From NCBI GenBank assembly GCA_025351795.1, contig JANXVG010000052.1, positions 1 through 64,000 on the forward strand: a stretch of 64,000 bases of DNA. Reading direction: 5' to 3'. A program made the translations under genes and the position numbers. Source of the stretch: Salinibacterium sp. GTDB taxonomy: Bacteria; Actinomycetota; Actinomycetes; Actinomycetales; Microbacteriaceae. This document shows positions 25,106-33,983 of the stretch, piece by piece; the first letter of the stretch is position 1; each line of letters opens with the position of its first letter. The notes beneath the pieces were generated by a model. The model had not been told where the DNA came from and did not search any database. It saw only the letters and a program-made list of their open reading frames with translations.

Positions 25106-26434
25106 ATGGCAGATGAGCCGAGCTGGGAAGATATTTTCACCCCGCGAGCCGAACCGGAGCAAAGCCCTGCTGCCGCGCAGCCCGTTCACTCCGCGACACC
25201 GTCTTCCGAACCGACGACTCCGTACGTCAGCCCGAACGCCGCACCGCAGAGTCGCCGTGAGGCTCGTGAGGCTGAGGCGCGAGCTGCGGCATCGAGAGGT
25301 CGCCGTCCGTCTGCTGCTGCAACCGGTCGGCCGCCGAAGGCTGCGAAGAGGAAGCGCGGCAAGCGCTGGATTGTCTGGCTGTCGATTGTGGTTGTTCTCG
25401 TCGGCGGGCTCGCCGCCGGTGGCGGGTACGCTTGGACACACTACGAGAAGCAGATTCGTGCAATTCTCGGCATCCAACTTCCCATCGACTACGCGGGAAG
25501 CGGTAACGGCAAGGAAGTCGTCGTCATTATCAGCGACGGAGACACCGGCGAAAAGATCGCACGTACCTTGCACACCGCTGGCGTCACAATGACCTTCGAC
25601 GCCTTTTACAATCTTTTGCTCACCCAGAAAACAAACCCGAACTTCCAACCGGGCAACTATTCGCTGCAGAGCCAGATGAGCGCCAAATCGGCGTTCACGG
25701 CACTTCTCGATCCGGCCAGCAAGATCATCGACAAGGTGACCATCCCGGAAGGGACGACGCTTCCCACCACGCTCGCGTTGCTCGCCTCTGCGACCAAGGT
25801 GGCTGTCGAAAAGTATCAGACGGCGGCAAAGGATCTGGCCTCGTACGGGCTGCCGGCCGGGGCGCCCAGCCTCGAGGGTTATCTATTCCCTGCCACCTAT
25901 CAACTCGACCCAGGAGCCGACCCACACACCGTGCTTCAAATGCTGGTCACCGAGATGTTCAGCCGTCTCGATAAGTCCGGTGTAGCCATCGCCGATCGTC
26001 ATCGGGTTCTGACAATGGCATCGATCATCCAGCGCGAAGCCGGCTCTAATCCCGACGACTTTTACAAAGTGTCTCGGGTGTTCGCGAATCGAATTGCTCA
26101 GGGCATCAACCTGCAGTCTGATGCGACGGTCGCGTACGGTACCGGCAACCTCCATACGGTGTGGACAACGGATGCCGAGCGCGCAGACGCGAGCAATCGG
26201 TACAACACCTATGCAAATCCGGGTCTACCGGTAGGGCCGATCGGGCTTCCGGGCGAACTGGCTATTACGGCCGCGCTTCATCCCGTCGCGGGTGATTGGC
26301 TGTTCTTCGTTCCCGTAAACCTGGCGACCGGTGAGACGGTTTTCTCGGCGACCGCGGCACAACATCAGGCGGCAGTACAGCAACTGCATAACTGGTGTGC
26401 CGCAAGTGCCGAGAACTCGTCGTACTGTGGCTAA
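25106..26434 (+). CDS. mltG: Endolytic murein transglycosylase MltG
   Basis: A 442-residue membrane enzyme that cuts nascent peptidoglycan strands and so sets glycan length. The first ~85 residues are a disordered cytoplasmic region rich in Pro, Ala, Arg and Glu. One membrane helix follows (about 88-110; WIVWLSIVVVLVGGLAAG). The YceG domain occupies the rest: TIPEGTTLPTTLALLA, then MASIIQREAG (304-313) with the catalytic Glu311, then NRYNTYANPGLPVGPI. The long cytoplasmic tail is common in actinobacteria. aroE overlaps its end by 8 nt. Confidence 0.94.
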   Translation: MADEPSWEDIFTPRAEPEQSPAAAQPVHSATPSSEPTTPYVSPNAAPQSRREAREAEARAAASRGRRPSAAATGRPPKAAKRKRGKRWIVWLSIVVVLVGGLAAGGGYAWTHYEKQIRAILGIQLPIDYAGSGNGKEVVVIISDGDTGEKIARTLHTAGVTMTFDAFYNLLLTQKTNPNFQPGNYSLQSQMSAKSAFTALLDPASKIIDKVTIPEGTTLPTTLALLASATKVAVEKYQTAAKDLASYGLPAGAPSLEGYLFPATYQLDPGADPHTVLQMLVTEMFSRLDKSGVAIADRHRVLTMASIIQREAGSNPDDFYKVSRVFANRIAQGINLQSDATVAYGTGNLHTVWTTDAERADASNRYNTYANPGLPVGPIGLPGELAITAALHPVAGDWLFFVPVNLATGETVFSATAAQHQAAVQQLHNWCAASAENSSYCG

Positions 26435-27248
26435 CGCGCAGCCGACGCGGCTCGCCGTGCTCGGTTCGCCGATCGCGCACTCGAAGTCTCCGGCGCTGCA
26501 GCGCGCGGCATACCGAGTACTCGGGCTCGACTGGCAGTACAGCGCGATCGAGGTGACTGGTGAGACACTTGCTGAATTCTTCCGGTCCTGTGACCTGTCC
26601 TGGCGCGGACTTTCGCTCACGATGCCACTCAAACGCGATGTGCTGGCACTGCTTGATTGGCGAGACGATCTGGTCGAACTCGCGGGTGGGGCAAACACCG
26701 TCTTACTCGAAAACGGCCAGGTGCGCGGCTTCAACACCGATGTGTACGGCGTCGAGCAAGCGTTGCGCTCGGGCGGAATCGATCGCCTCGACCGCGCGCT
26801 GGTGCTGGGCGGTGGGGCGACTGCGGCATCCGCTCTGGTGGCCGTCGCGTCGCTCGGCGCGCGGAATGTGGTAGTCGCCGTGCGCACCCCGGCGACGGCG
26901 GCTCCTCTCGCGGTGCTCGGCAGCCGACTTGGTGTCGCCGTAGAACTGGTGACGTTGGGTACCCACGACGGGTCTGCGGATGCCGTGATCAGCACCCTGC
27001 CCGGTGGCGCGCAGAGCGGTGCGACATTCGCATCGACGACAGGTGTGCTGCTCGATGTCGCCTATGACCCGTGGCCGTCCGCTATCGCCGCGCAGTGGAC
27101 GGGGTCGATCGTGTCCGGCCTCGAAATGCTGTTGCACCAAGCTGTTGCTCAGGTGCGGATCTTCGTGGGCGGCTCCGCCGAGTTCGAGTTGCCGAACGAG
27201 GCCACGGTCGTGGCTGCGATGCGGGTAGCGGTTGGCCTGACCCCGTAG
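26427..27248 (+). CDS. aroE: Shikimate dehydrogenase
   Basis: A 273-residue enzyme that reduces 3-dehydroshikimate to shikimate. The GTG at 26427 lies within the end of mltG and yields [22 protein letters not shown], so shikimate-binding Ser residues sit at the usual distance. LTMPLKRDV contains the catalytic Lys and FNTD the catalytic Asp. [12 protein letters not shown] is the nucleotide-binding loop. It opens the chorismate cluster aroE-aroC-aroK-aroB. Confidence 0.94.
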   Translation: MANAQPTRLAVLGSPIAHSKSPALQRAAYRVLGLDWQYSAIEVTGETLAEFFRSCDLSWRGLSLTMPLKRDVLALLDWRDDLVELAGGANTVLLENGQVRGFNTDVYGVEQALRSGGIDRLDRALVLGGGATAASALVAVASLGARNVVVAVRTPATAAPLAVLGSRLGVAVELVTLGTHDGSADAVISTLPGGAQSGATFASTTGVLLDVAYDPWPSAIAAQWTGSIVSGLEMLLHQAVAQVRIFVGGSAEFELPNEATVVAAMRVAVGLTP

Positions 27249-27271
27249 CTCGTTGTGGGAGGATTCTAGAT

Positions 27272-28462
27272 ATGCTCCGTTGGTTGACTGCAGGTGAATC
27301 CCACGGCCCCGAGCTTGTCGCCATTCTCGAGGGTCTTCCTGCTGGCGTGCCGGTGACGGCGGCGCTCATCCAGGCAGACCTCATACGCCGCAGCCTCGGT
27401 TACGGCCGTGGCGCGCGCATGAAGTTTGAGCAAGACGAGCTCTCGATCAGCGGCGGAGTGCGCTTCGGCTTCTCAACGGGCAGCCCGGTCGCCGTGCGCA
27501 TCGGCAACACCGAATGGCCGCGCTGGGTCGACGTAATGAGTGCAGAACCGGTTGACGTGGACTCTCTGCCGAAGGGCCGCGGTGCGCCACTCACTCGGCC
27601 ACGGCCTGGTCATGCAGACCTCGTCGGTATGCAGAAGTACGACTTCCCGGAGGCGCGCAACGTGCTGGAGCGCGCGAGTGCGCGGGAGACCGCCGCCCGT
27701 GTCGCGCTCGGCGCTGTCGCCCGCTCGTTGCTCAGGGAGCTCGATATCGAGCTCGTGGCGCACACCCTCGCGATCGGGCCAGTGCGGGTACCTGAAGGTT
27801 CGGCGCCGCCACGGGAGAGCGACGTCGCTCGGCTTGATGCCGACCCATTGCGATGCTTTGATGCGGTGACATCCGCGCTCATGGTTGCTGAGATCGACAA
27901 GGCTCACGACGATGGCGACACGCTCGGCGGCGTCGTCGAGGTGCTGGCATACGGGCTACCGCCCGGACTGGGGTCGTACACGCACTGGGACAAACGGCTC
28001 GACTCGCAACTCGCTGCCGCGCTCATGGGCATCCAGGCGATCAAAGGCGTGGAGATCGGCGACGGCTTTCTCACGACCACTCGTCGTGGATCGGAGGCAC
28101 ACGACGAACTCTTCCAGACGGCTGCTGGCATCACTCGTGAAACGGATCGCGCGGGAGGCACGGAGGGCGGTATGTCCACCGGCACGGTGTTGCGTGTGCG
28201 TGCGGGCATGAAGCCGATCTCAACCGTTCCGAACGCTCTGCGCACGGTGGACATCGCTACCGGAGCCACAGCCACGGCTCACCACCAGCGCTCGGACGTC
28301 TGCGCTGTACCCGCAGCCGGCGTGGTTGCTGAAGCCATGGTGGCCCTGGTGCTTGCCAACTCCGTGCTCGAGAAGTTCGGCGGCGACTCGCTCGGCGAGA
28401 CCCGCCGAAACTTGCAGGGCTACCTCACGGCGATTCCCGCCGCGCTGAAGACCAGCCAGTGA
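27272..28462 (+). CDS. aroC: Chorismate synthase
   Basis: A 396-residue FMN-dependent enzyme that makes chorismate from EPSP. The ATG follows [24 protein letters not shown] holds the first signature His, and [13 protein letters not shown] the second region. [10 protein letters not shown] and [16 protein letters not shown] are family motifs near the active site. The EPSP synthase gene (aroA) is not in this window. aroK overlaps its stop by 4 nt. Confidence 0.96.
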   Translation: MLRWLTAGESHGPELVAILEGLPAGVPVTAALIQADLIRRSLGYGRGARMKFEQDELSISGGVRFGFSTGSPVAVRIGNTEWPRWVDVMSAEPVDVDSLPKGRGAPLTRPRPGHADLVGMQKYDFPEARNVLERASARETAARVALGAVARSLLRELDIELVAHTLAIGPVRVPEGSAPPRESDVARLDADPLRCFDAVTSALMVAEIDKAHDDGDTLGGVVEVLAYGLPPGLGSYTHWDKRLDSQLAAALMGIQAIKGVEIGDGFLTTTRRGSEAHDELFQTAAGITRETDRAGGTEGGMSTGTVLRVRAGMKPISTVPNALRTVDIATGATATAHHQRSDVCAVPAAGVVAEAMVALVLANSVLEKFGGDSLGETRRNLQGYLTAIPAALKTSQ

Positions 28463-28956
28463 CAGTGGTCGTTATCATCGGCGCGCCTGGAGCGGGGAAG
28501 ACTCGCATCGGCCGCCGCGTGGCGAAACTACTGGAGGTGCCCTTTGTCGACACCGACAAGCGCATTGTCGCCTCGCATGGCCCTATCGCCGAGATTTTTG
28601 CGCATTACGGGGAGCCGTACTTTCGCACCCTCGAACGTGCGGCTGTGACGGCCGCTCTCAGTGAAGAGGCTGTTGTGGCGCTCGGTGCGGGTGCTGTGCT
28701 TGACTCATCGACTCAACAGGCTCTCACCGGGCATCGCATCATGCAGTTGTCGGTGCGAGCCGAGGCTGTCGAGAAACGAATCGCCGGCGGCAAACGCCCT
28801 CTTCTCGCTGGTGGCATTGCGGCCTGGCAGTCGCTGGTAGACGCGCGTCAGCCCATTTATGACCGGCTGTCGCATCACACCATCGACACGTCGAATCGAT
28901 CGCTCAGTGCGATAGCTGTGGAGATTGTGGACTGGCTCAGGGAGGGCACGGCGTGA
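28459..28956 (+). CDS. aroK: Shikimate kinase
   Basis: A 165-residue NMP-kinase-fold enzyme that phosphorylates shikimate. Walker A is GAPGAGKT (8-15). Asp31 and Asp33 in DTDKRI and Arg57 in YFRTLE bind Mg and shikimate, and KRPLL (114-118) is the lid region. The shikimate-contacting GGG motif is altered to Gly76-Ala77-Gly78, a conservative change. Start and stop overlap aroC and aroB by 4 nt each, so the three genes are translationally coupled. Confidence 0.93.
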   Translation: MTVVVIIGAPGAGKTRIGRRVAKLLEVPFVDTDKRIVASHGPIAEIFAHYGEPYFRTLERAAVTAALSEEAVVALGAGAVLDSSTQQALTGHRIMQLSVRAEAVEKRIAGGKRPLLAGGIAAWQSLVDARQPIYDRLSHHTIDTSNRSLSAIAVEIVDWLREGTA

Positions 28957-30035
28957 ACGAGACGGTGGCGATTCGAGTGGGGGGTGATTCGCCCGCAGGG
29001 TACGACGTGCTCGTCGGCCGCGGCATCCTCGAGAGCATTGGAGAACAACTCGGCGCGCAGGTCGCGAAGGTGCTCATCGTGCATCCGCCCACCGTCGGAG
29101 CGATCGCCACTGCACTGCGGGAGAGCCTGCTCGATCGCTTCGAGGTGATTCTCGCCGAGATTCCTGATGCTGAAGACGCCAAGCGCGTTGAGGTAGCGGC
29201 GTTCTGCTGGCAAATCATGGGCAAGACCGATTTCACTCGCACAGATGCGGTGATCGGCTTGGGCGGGGGATCCGCGACCGACCTCGCCGGGTTCGTCGCC
29301 GCCACCTGGCTGCGCGGCGTGCGCCTCGTGCAGGTGCCAACCTCCGTTCTTGGCATGGTGGATGCGGCGGTCGGCGGCAAGACCGGAATCAACACCGCCG
29401 AGGGCAAGAACCTGGTTGGCGCGTTTTATGCTCCCGCTGCCGTGATCGTTGACCTCGATCTGCTTGAGCACCTGCCGCACAATGAGATTCTGGCGGGCTT
29501 CGCTGAGATTGTGAAGTGTGGGTTCATTGCCGAGCCCGAGATCCTCGACATCATTGAAGCGGATGTTGACGTCGTGACCGACCCGTCAACGCCAGAGTTT
29601 CGCCGCGTCATCGAGCTCTCAATCGCGCTGAAGGCACGGGTGGTCACCGAGGACTTCACGGAGTCGGGGCTGCGGGAAATTCTCAACTACGGACACACTC
29701 TCGGCCATGCAATTGAGCACGCCGAGCGATACCGCTGGCGGCATGGTGCGGCGATCTCGGTGGGGATGGTGTTTGCCGCAGAGCTCGCACGCCTCACTGG
29801 TTCGCTCTCGGATGCCGTGGTCGACCGCCACCGGTCGATTTTGGAATCGCTGACTCTGCCCATCGACTACCCGATTGGTCGCTGGAAAACGTTGCTCGCG
29901 ACCATGCAGCGCGACAAGAAGGCCCGCGCAGGAATGCTGCGCTTCATTGTGCTCGACGACCTCGCGAAGCCCGCCGTGCTGATCGGCCCAGATGAGTCGC
30001 TGCTCTTCGCCGCTTATCAAGAGGTCGGGGTCTGA
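28953..30035 (+). CDS. aroB: 3-Dehydroquinate synthase
   Basis: A 360-residue NAD- and metal-dependent enzyme that cyclises DAHP. GLGGGSATDLAGFVAATWLR (NAD site), PTSVLGMVDAAVGGKTGIN and NYGHTLGHAIEH, whose His residues bind the metal, are all present. Length is normal. It is the last gene of the aroC-K-B unit. aroQ, which acts on its product, is about 2.3 kb downstream beyond an inserted regulator/transporter cassette. Confidence 0.95.
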   Translation: MNETVAIRVGGDSPAGYDVLVGRGILESIGEQLGAQVAKVLIVHPPTVGAIATALRESLLDRFEVILAEIPDAEDAKRVEVAAFCWQIMGKTDFTRTDAVIGLGGGSATDLAGFVAATWLRGVRLVQVPTSVLGMVDAAVGGKTGINTAEGKNLVGAFYAPAAVIVDLDLLEHLPHNEILAGFAEIVKCGFIAEPEILDIIEADVDVVTDPSTPEFRRVIELSIALKARVVTEDFTESGLREILNYGHTLGHAIEHAERYRWRHGAAISVGMVFAAELARLTGSLSDAVVDRHRSILESLTLPIDYPIGRWKTLLATMQRDKKARAGMLRFIVLDDLAKPAVLIGPDESLLFAAYQEVGV

Positions 30036-30098
30036 CCGATCGGTGAGCCAGAGCGTGAAGGTGGCACGGTCAGTATGGTGAGTGGCTGGTGATTGGCA

Positions 30099-30127
30099 CG
30101 ACGACATCGACGTCGATCACGTCGTCG
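30099..30127. promoter_or_regulatory. Palindrome downstream of aroB
   Basis: A perfect 12-bp palindrome ATCGACGTCGAT (30106-30117) is flanked by CGACGAC (30099-30105) and GTCGTCG (30121-30127), which are also complementary. It lies in the 213-bp gap between aroB and the GntR gene. There is no T-run, so it is a candidate protein-binding site or RNA hairpin rather than a classic terminator. Confidence 0.4.
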
Positions 30128-30211
30128 CGGATGTGGAGCAGTCACAGCGACACCGCGGTTCCGTCGGAATGGTCGTCACGATGCTTGGGCGGGCAAAAAT
30201 ATTTTCGGGTG

Positions 30212-30248
30212 TTGGTACCTTAGTCAACTAATGGACTAGGTTAGCTGT
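30212..30248 (+). promoter_or_regulatory. Promoter and GntR operator for a leaderless transcript
   Basis: The inverted repeat TAGTC (30221-30225) ... GACTA (30234-30238), spacer 8 bp, sits just before the GntR gene and contains a smaller TTAGT-CA-ACTAA dyad (30220-30231). TAGGTT (30237-30242) fits a TANNNT -10 box placed 6 bp before the GTG at 30249, which would make the transcript leaderless; TTGGTA (30212-30217) is a possible -35 element. No Shine-Dalgarno sequence is present. Binding of the encoded regulator here would give autoregulation. Confidence 0.5.
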
Positions 30249-30614
30249 GTGTTCACGGGAGAGAGTCCAATCTTTCAGCAGCTCGCTGCGAAGATCGCGG
30301 GCGACATCGTTGCTGGCACGTATCCCGAAGAGACGGCGGTTCCCTCCGCCAGTGACTTCGCCGTGTTCTACACGATTAACCCGGCCACAGCGAGCAAGGG
30401 CGTGAACGTGCTTGTCGAACGCGGTGTGCTGTACAAGAAGCGGGGAATCGGAATGTTTGTCGCGACCGGCGCCCGTGAGCTGCTCAGAGATCGGCGCCGC
30501 GAGGAATTTCGGACGCACTATATCCAACCGCTCCTGCGAGAAGCGACCGTTCTCGAACTTGGTACCGCAGAACTGCACCAGATGATCGATCAACCAGAAC
30601 AGGACCAGGCATGA
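30249..30614 (+). CDS. GntR-family transcriptional regulator (YtrA type)
   Basis: A 121-residue regulator. Residues 1-70 form the winged helix-turn-helix: PIFQQLAAKIAGDIVAGTYP, then PSASDFAVFYTINPATASKG with the recognition helix, then LYKKRGIGMFV. The short C-terminal helix (about 75-120) is typical of the YtrA subfamily, whose members usually control an adjacent ABC transporter and respond to cell-wall antibiotics or are autoregulated. An operator-like dyad overlaps the promoter. Its stop overlaps the next gene by 4 nt. The inducer is unknown. Confidence 0.88.
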   Translation: MFTGESPIFQQLAAKIAGDIVAGTYPEETAVPSASDFAVFYTINPATASKGVNVLVERGVLYKKRGIGMFVATGARELLRDRRREEFRTHYIQPLLREATVLELGTAELHQMIDQPEQDQA

Positions 30615-31516
30615 CGAGCACGGTTGACATTCACTCCATGACCCGACGGTTTGGGCGCTCGACAGCCATCGATGACATCAGCCTAACGGTCGCGGGCGGC
30701 TCGATCTGCGGACTTCTGGGCAGAAACGGTGCAGGGAAAACCACGATCATGTCGATCATTGCTGGCCAGGATCGCCCCACGTCGGGAAGCGTCGAGGTTT
30801 TCGGTGAGCGGCCTTTCGAGAACGAGTCGATTCTGTCGAAGATCAGCTTCGTTCGCGATAACCAGCGCTACCCCGACAACTACCGGCTCCATCACGTACT
30901 CCGGATCGCCCCAGACTTCGCGCCCGAGTGGAGCGACGACGTCGCAGGTGAACTCGCCGACGAGTTCCGCATCCCGACCCAGACACCGATCAAGAAGTTC
31001 TCGCGCGGGCAATTGTCGTCCGTCGCTATCGTTCTTGGTCTCGCTTCGCGCGCACCGGTGACTCTTTTCGACGAACCGTATCTGGGGCTCGACGTGACAG
31101 CGCGCGTGCGCTTTCACGACACCCTGTTACGTGATTACGCCATCCATCCGCGGACGGTACTTTTATCGACGCACCTCATTGAGGAGTCGGAGGCATTGTT
31201 CGATCGAGTCGTGATCGTCGACCGCGGCCGGATTCGCGTCGATAGTGACAGCGAGCACACCGGGCAACTCGCCTTCACGTTGAGCGGTCCCAGCGATGCG
31301 ATCGATCGCCTCTCAGCGAAACGAACGATTCTTCACTCTCGTTCGGTGTCTGGACTTAAGTCAGTCACGATCCAAGGTTTGGCTGATGCTGATACTTCGG
31401 CTGAGGCCGTGCGCCTCGGAGCGCGGATCGCACCGGCCACCCTCCCAGAACTGGTTGCCGCGTTCGGTGCAGACACCCCCGAAACACGTGACATCAAGAA
31501 AGGTGCAGTCGCATGA
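30611..31516 (+). CDS. ABC transporter ATP-binding protein
   Basis: A 301-residue ATPase. Walker A is GRNGAGKT (37-44) and Walker B is VTLFDEPYLGLD. The signature is SRGQLS instead of the usual SGGQ, as seen in other YtrB/BcrA-like ATPases. The C-terminal ~80 residues after the ATPase domain are a regulatory extension. With the GntR regulator before it and the membrane protein after it (4-nt overlaps), it forms a three-gene drug- or bacitracin-type export module. The substrate cannot be told. Confidence 0.9.
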   Translation: MTSTVDIHSMTRRFGRSTAIDDISLTVAGGSICGLLGRNGAGKTTIMSIIAGQDRPTSGSVEVFGERPFENESILSKISFVRDNQRYPDNYRLHHVLRIAPDFAPEWSDDVAGELADEFRIPTQTPIKKFSRGQLSSVAIVLGLASRAPVTLFDEPYLGLDVTARVRFHDTLLRDYAIHPRTVLLSTHLIEESEALFDRVVIVDRGRIRVDSDSEHTGQLAFTLSGPSDAIDRLSAKRTILHSRSVSGLKSVTIQGLADADTSAEAVRLGARIAPATLPELVAAFGADTPETRDIKKGAVA

Positions 31517-32223
31517 GCGCCGTCATCTCCACAATAAAACTTCACCTCAACCAGCGACGGGTTACCTTCATTGCTCCGCTCAGCATCGCAGGAACGGTCG
31601 CGATCATCTCGGTTCTCATATCTCTGGTTTTCTGGCGGGCAGGAAGCCAACCAGGGTCGGCAGGATGGATTCAAGGCTCGCAGAGCAACCCCGGAATTGT
31701 TTACGCCCTCGTGGGGTTCCTCATCTACGCGGGGGTCGCATCCGTCGCCACGACGTTCCCCTTCGCGCTGACACTCGGTGCGACGAGACGGGCATTCATC
31801 GCTGGCACGCTGCTGTGGGACGCGATAACCGCGGCGTACATAGCGATCATCTTCGCCGTCTTGAACGTGATCGAGCTCGCAACACATCACTGGGGCGTCG
31901 GCTTTTACATCTTCGATATCTATGTGCTCGGTGCCGGCAACACCCCGCGGTTGCTTCTCATTGTGTTTCTCGGCGTGCTTTCGGCCCTCACCATCGGTGG
32001 GGTCTTTGCTGCAGCCTGGGTGCGGTTCGGCATACGAGGACCGCAGGTCATCGCTGTCGGCGTGATCTTCGTTCTCGGGATTGCCGCAATCGCTATCGTG
32101 CCGGATGCCGCGGCGATCATCGCCGCCTTCCAACTCTGGTGGCTCGCCATCGCCGCCGGCGTGGTCATCATGGTCTCCTCGATAGGAATGTGGCTGCTCG
32201 TGCGCCGTGCCATCGTGCGTTGA
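31513..32223 (+). CDS. ABC transporter membrane subunit
   Basis: A 236-residue integral membrane protein with about six hydrophobic segments (around residues 20-40, 58-80, 97-118, 135-160, 172-195 and 205-230). No binding-protein or ATPase motif is present. Its position directly after the ATPase, with a 4-nt overlap, and its size suggest that it forms the permease of that transporter, probably as a dimer. Sequence alone gives no substrate. Confidence 0.8.
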   Translation: MSAVISTIKLHLNQRRVTFIAPLSIAGTVAIISVLISLVFWRAGSQPGSAGWIQGSQSNPGIVYALVGFLIYAGVASVATTFPFALTLGATRRAFIAGTLLWDAITAAYIAIIFAVLNVIELATHHWGVGFYIFDIYVLGAGNTPRLLLIVFLGVLSALTIGGVFAAAWVRFGIRGPQVIAVGVIFVLGIAAIAIVPDAAAIIAAFQLWWLAIAAGVVIMVSSIGMWLLVRRAIVR

Positions 32224-32325
32224 ACGGCTCACAACGCGTCGAACCGCCCATGAGCAGGCGACTATCCACGACGACGTCAGCACCGAGCGAACCTCTGGCA
32301 CGAGCACGATCAATACACTGGAGCC

Positions 32326-32766
32326 ATGACCCGCGTGCTCGTTCTTAACGGACCCAATCTCGGCCGACTCGGCTCGCGCGAACCGGACATCTACGGCTCG
32401 GGCACGCTCGACGACCTGCGGGCACAACTTGAGGCCGTGGCATCCGCGTCAGTAGAGATCGACTTGCGCCAGACAGACGACGAGGCGACGCTCATCGGGT
32501 GGTTACACGAAGCGGTAGATACGAGATCGCCGGTGATTCTGAACCCTGCAGCCTTTACTCACTACTCGTATGCGCTCAGCGATGCCGCGAAGCTCGTGAC
32601 AGCCGCCGGGCTCATCCTTGTGGAAGTGCATCTGAGCAACCCGCACGCACGCGAGGAATTTCGCCACACCAGCGTAATTTCAGCGGTCGCTACTGGCGTC
32701 ATCGCGGGGTTCGGGTTCGACTCGTACCTGCTCGCTCTTGACCTCATCGGGCGACGCCTTCCATAG
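32326..32766 (+). CDS. aroQ: 3-Dehydroquinate dehydratase, type II
   Basis: A 146-residue enzyme that converts 3-dehydroquinate to 3-dehydroshikimate, between AroB and AroE in the shikimate pathway. VLNGPNLGRLGSREPDIYG (5-23) carries the catalytic Tyr22 and the flexible loop Arg. NPAAFTHYSYAL and the conserved His in EVHLSNPHAREEFRH complete the active site. Type II enzymes form dodecamers. efp follows after 45 bp. Confidence 0.95.
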   Translation: MTRVLVLNGPNLGRLGSREPDIYGSGTLDDLRAQLEAVASASVEIDLRQTDDEATLIGWLHEAVDTRSPVILNPAAFTHYSYALSDAAKLVTAAGLILVEVHLSNPHAREEFRHTSVISAVATGVIAGFGFDSYLLALDLIGRRLP

Positions 32767-32811
32767 CCGGTTAGACTCGGTAGCTGGTTTCGATACGAAC
32801 GGAAAATCTTC

Positions 32812-33375
32812 ATGGCCTCAACAGCTGACATCAGGAATGGCGTCGTTCTCAACATGGACGGCCAGCTCTGGACGGTCATTGACTTCCAGCACGTGAAGCC
32901 GGGCAAGGGTGGCGCATTCGTGCGCACCAAGGTGAAGAACGTCATGAGTGGCAAGGTCGTTGACCGCACGTTCAACGCCGGTGCGAAGATCGAGACCGAG
33001 GTCGTCGACCGAGCAGACTTTCAATACCTGTACAAAGATGGTGACAACTTCGTCTTCATGGATCTCGGCAACTACGACCAGATCACGCTCTCCCCGGCCA
33101 ATGTCGGCGATGCCGTGAACTTCATGCTCGAGAACCAGAACGTGACGATCGCGCTCCACAACGGCGACCCGCTGTACGTGGAATTGCCGGCGTCTGTTGT
33201 GCTCGAGATTACGTACACCGAGCCCGGTCTGCAGGGCGACCGCTCGACTGGTGGCACGAAGCCCGCCACGGTCGAAACCGGCTACGAAATTCAGGTTCCA
33301 CTTTTTCTGGAACAGGGCACCAAGGTCAAGGTTGATACGCGCGACGGCAGCTACCTCGGCCGAGTGAGCGAATAG
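32812..33375 (+). CDS. efp: Elongation factor P
   Basis: A 187-residue tRNA-shaped factor that relieves ribosome stalling at polyproline. [12 protein letters not shown] places Lys32 at the tip of domain I, the residue that is modified or used bare in other bacteria. The OB domains II and III (about 65-187) with [25 protein letters not shown] are intact. No lysine-modifying enzyme (EpmA, YmfI or EarP) is seen in this window. Confidence 0.96.
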   Translation: MASTADIRNGVVLNMDGQLWTVIDFQHVKPGKGGAFVRTKVKNVMSGKVVDRTFNAGAKIETEVVDRADFQYLYKDGDNFVFMDLGNYDQITLSPANVGDAVNFMLENQNVTIALHNGDPLYVELPASVVLEITYTEPGLQGDRSTGGTKPATVETGYEIQVPLFLEQGTKVKVDTRDGSYLGRVSE

Positions 33376-33387
33376 GCGCTGCGACCA

Positions 33388-33801
33388 GTGGGAGCTCGCA
33401 CCAAAGCGCGTAAGCGCGCGCTCGATCTGCTCTACGGGGCGGATGTTCGCGAGCAGTCCATCAATGCGGCTCTCGCGGTCGAGACCGCGCGCGCCGAAGC
33501 CGACCCCAAGCGCGGCGGTTCGTGGCCGTACGCCAGAGAGATCGTCGTCGGCATCACCGAACACGGTGACGAGATCGATGAACTCATCGAGACGTACTCG
33601 CAGGGTTGGACGATTGCCCGGATGCCGGCGATCGACCGCGCACTGCTGCGGATCGGCATCTGGGAGATTCTGTTCAACGATGAGGTGCCAGATTCCGTCG
33701 CGATCGCCGAGGCCGTCGAATCCGCGCGAGTACACAGCACCGAGGATTCCGCGGGATTCGTGAACGGCTTATTGGGGCGGATCGCCGCCACGCGCGTCTA
33801 G
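33388..33801 (+). CDS. nusB: Transcription antitermination protein NusB
   Basis: A 137-residue all-helical protein that, with S10 (NusE), binds boxA RNA and supports rRNA antitermination. The start GTG gives MGARTKARKRALDLLYGADV with the basic RNA-binding face. RMPAIDRALLRIGIWEILF and VPDSVAIAEAVESAR are conserved NusB blocks. It follows efp by 12 nt, the common efp-nusB-pyrR actinobacterial order. Confidence 0.94.
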   Translation: MGARTKARKRALDLLYGADVREQSINAALAVETARAEADPKRGGSWPYAREIVVGITEHGDEIDELIETYSQGWTIARMPAIDRALLRIGIWEILFNDEVPDSVAIAEAVESARVHSTEDSAGFVNGLLGRIAATRV

Positions 33802-33908
33802 CCGCGTCGCACCTGAGCGGCGCGGTGTGTGCGCCGTCGGTAGTTCGGTGCATCGCGTATCTACGGGTTCGTCGCGGGTGCGCTGCTGGCCCGGTGGAGA
33901 GTTACTTT

Positions 33909-33978
33909 CTGACGCGACGGGTATAGTGATTATAATTAGATTTCCTTTAAGTTCCGTCCAGAGAGGCGGGGAAGGAGG
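33909..33978 (+). promoter_or_regulatory. pyr promoter and PyrR-binding loop with occluded ribosome binding site
   Basis: TATAAT (33931-33936) with CTGACG (33909-33914), 16 bp apart, is a plausible promoter. Downstream, GTCCAGAGAGGC (33956-33967) matches the PyrR recognition loop known from Bacillus, and is closed by TTCC (33952-33955) with GGAA (33970-33973). The ribosome binding site AAGGAGG (33972-33978) overlaps the 3' side of this hairpin. PyrR with UMP should therefore block translation, as described for Mycobacterium smegmatis. No terminator hairpin is evident. Confidence 0.75.
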
Positions 33979-33983
33979 TCAGA

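Noticed and set aside
31333-32427. 364-codon open frame antisense to the ABC cassette
   Set aside because: The translation is highly charged and unlike any family, while the plus strand holds three coupled genes with clear motifs and overlaps.
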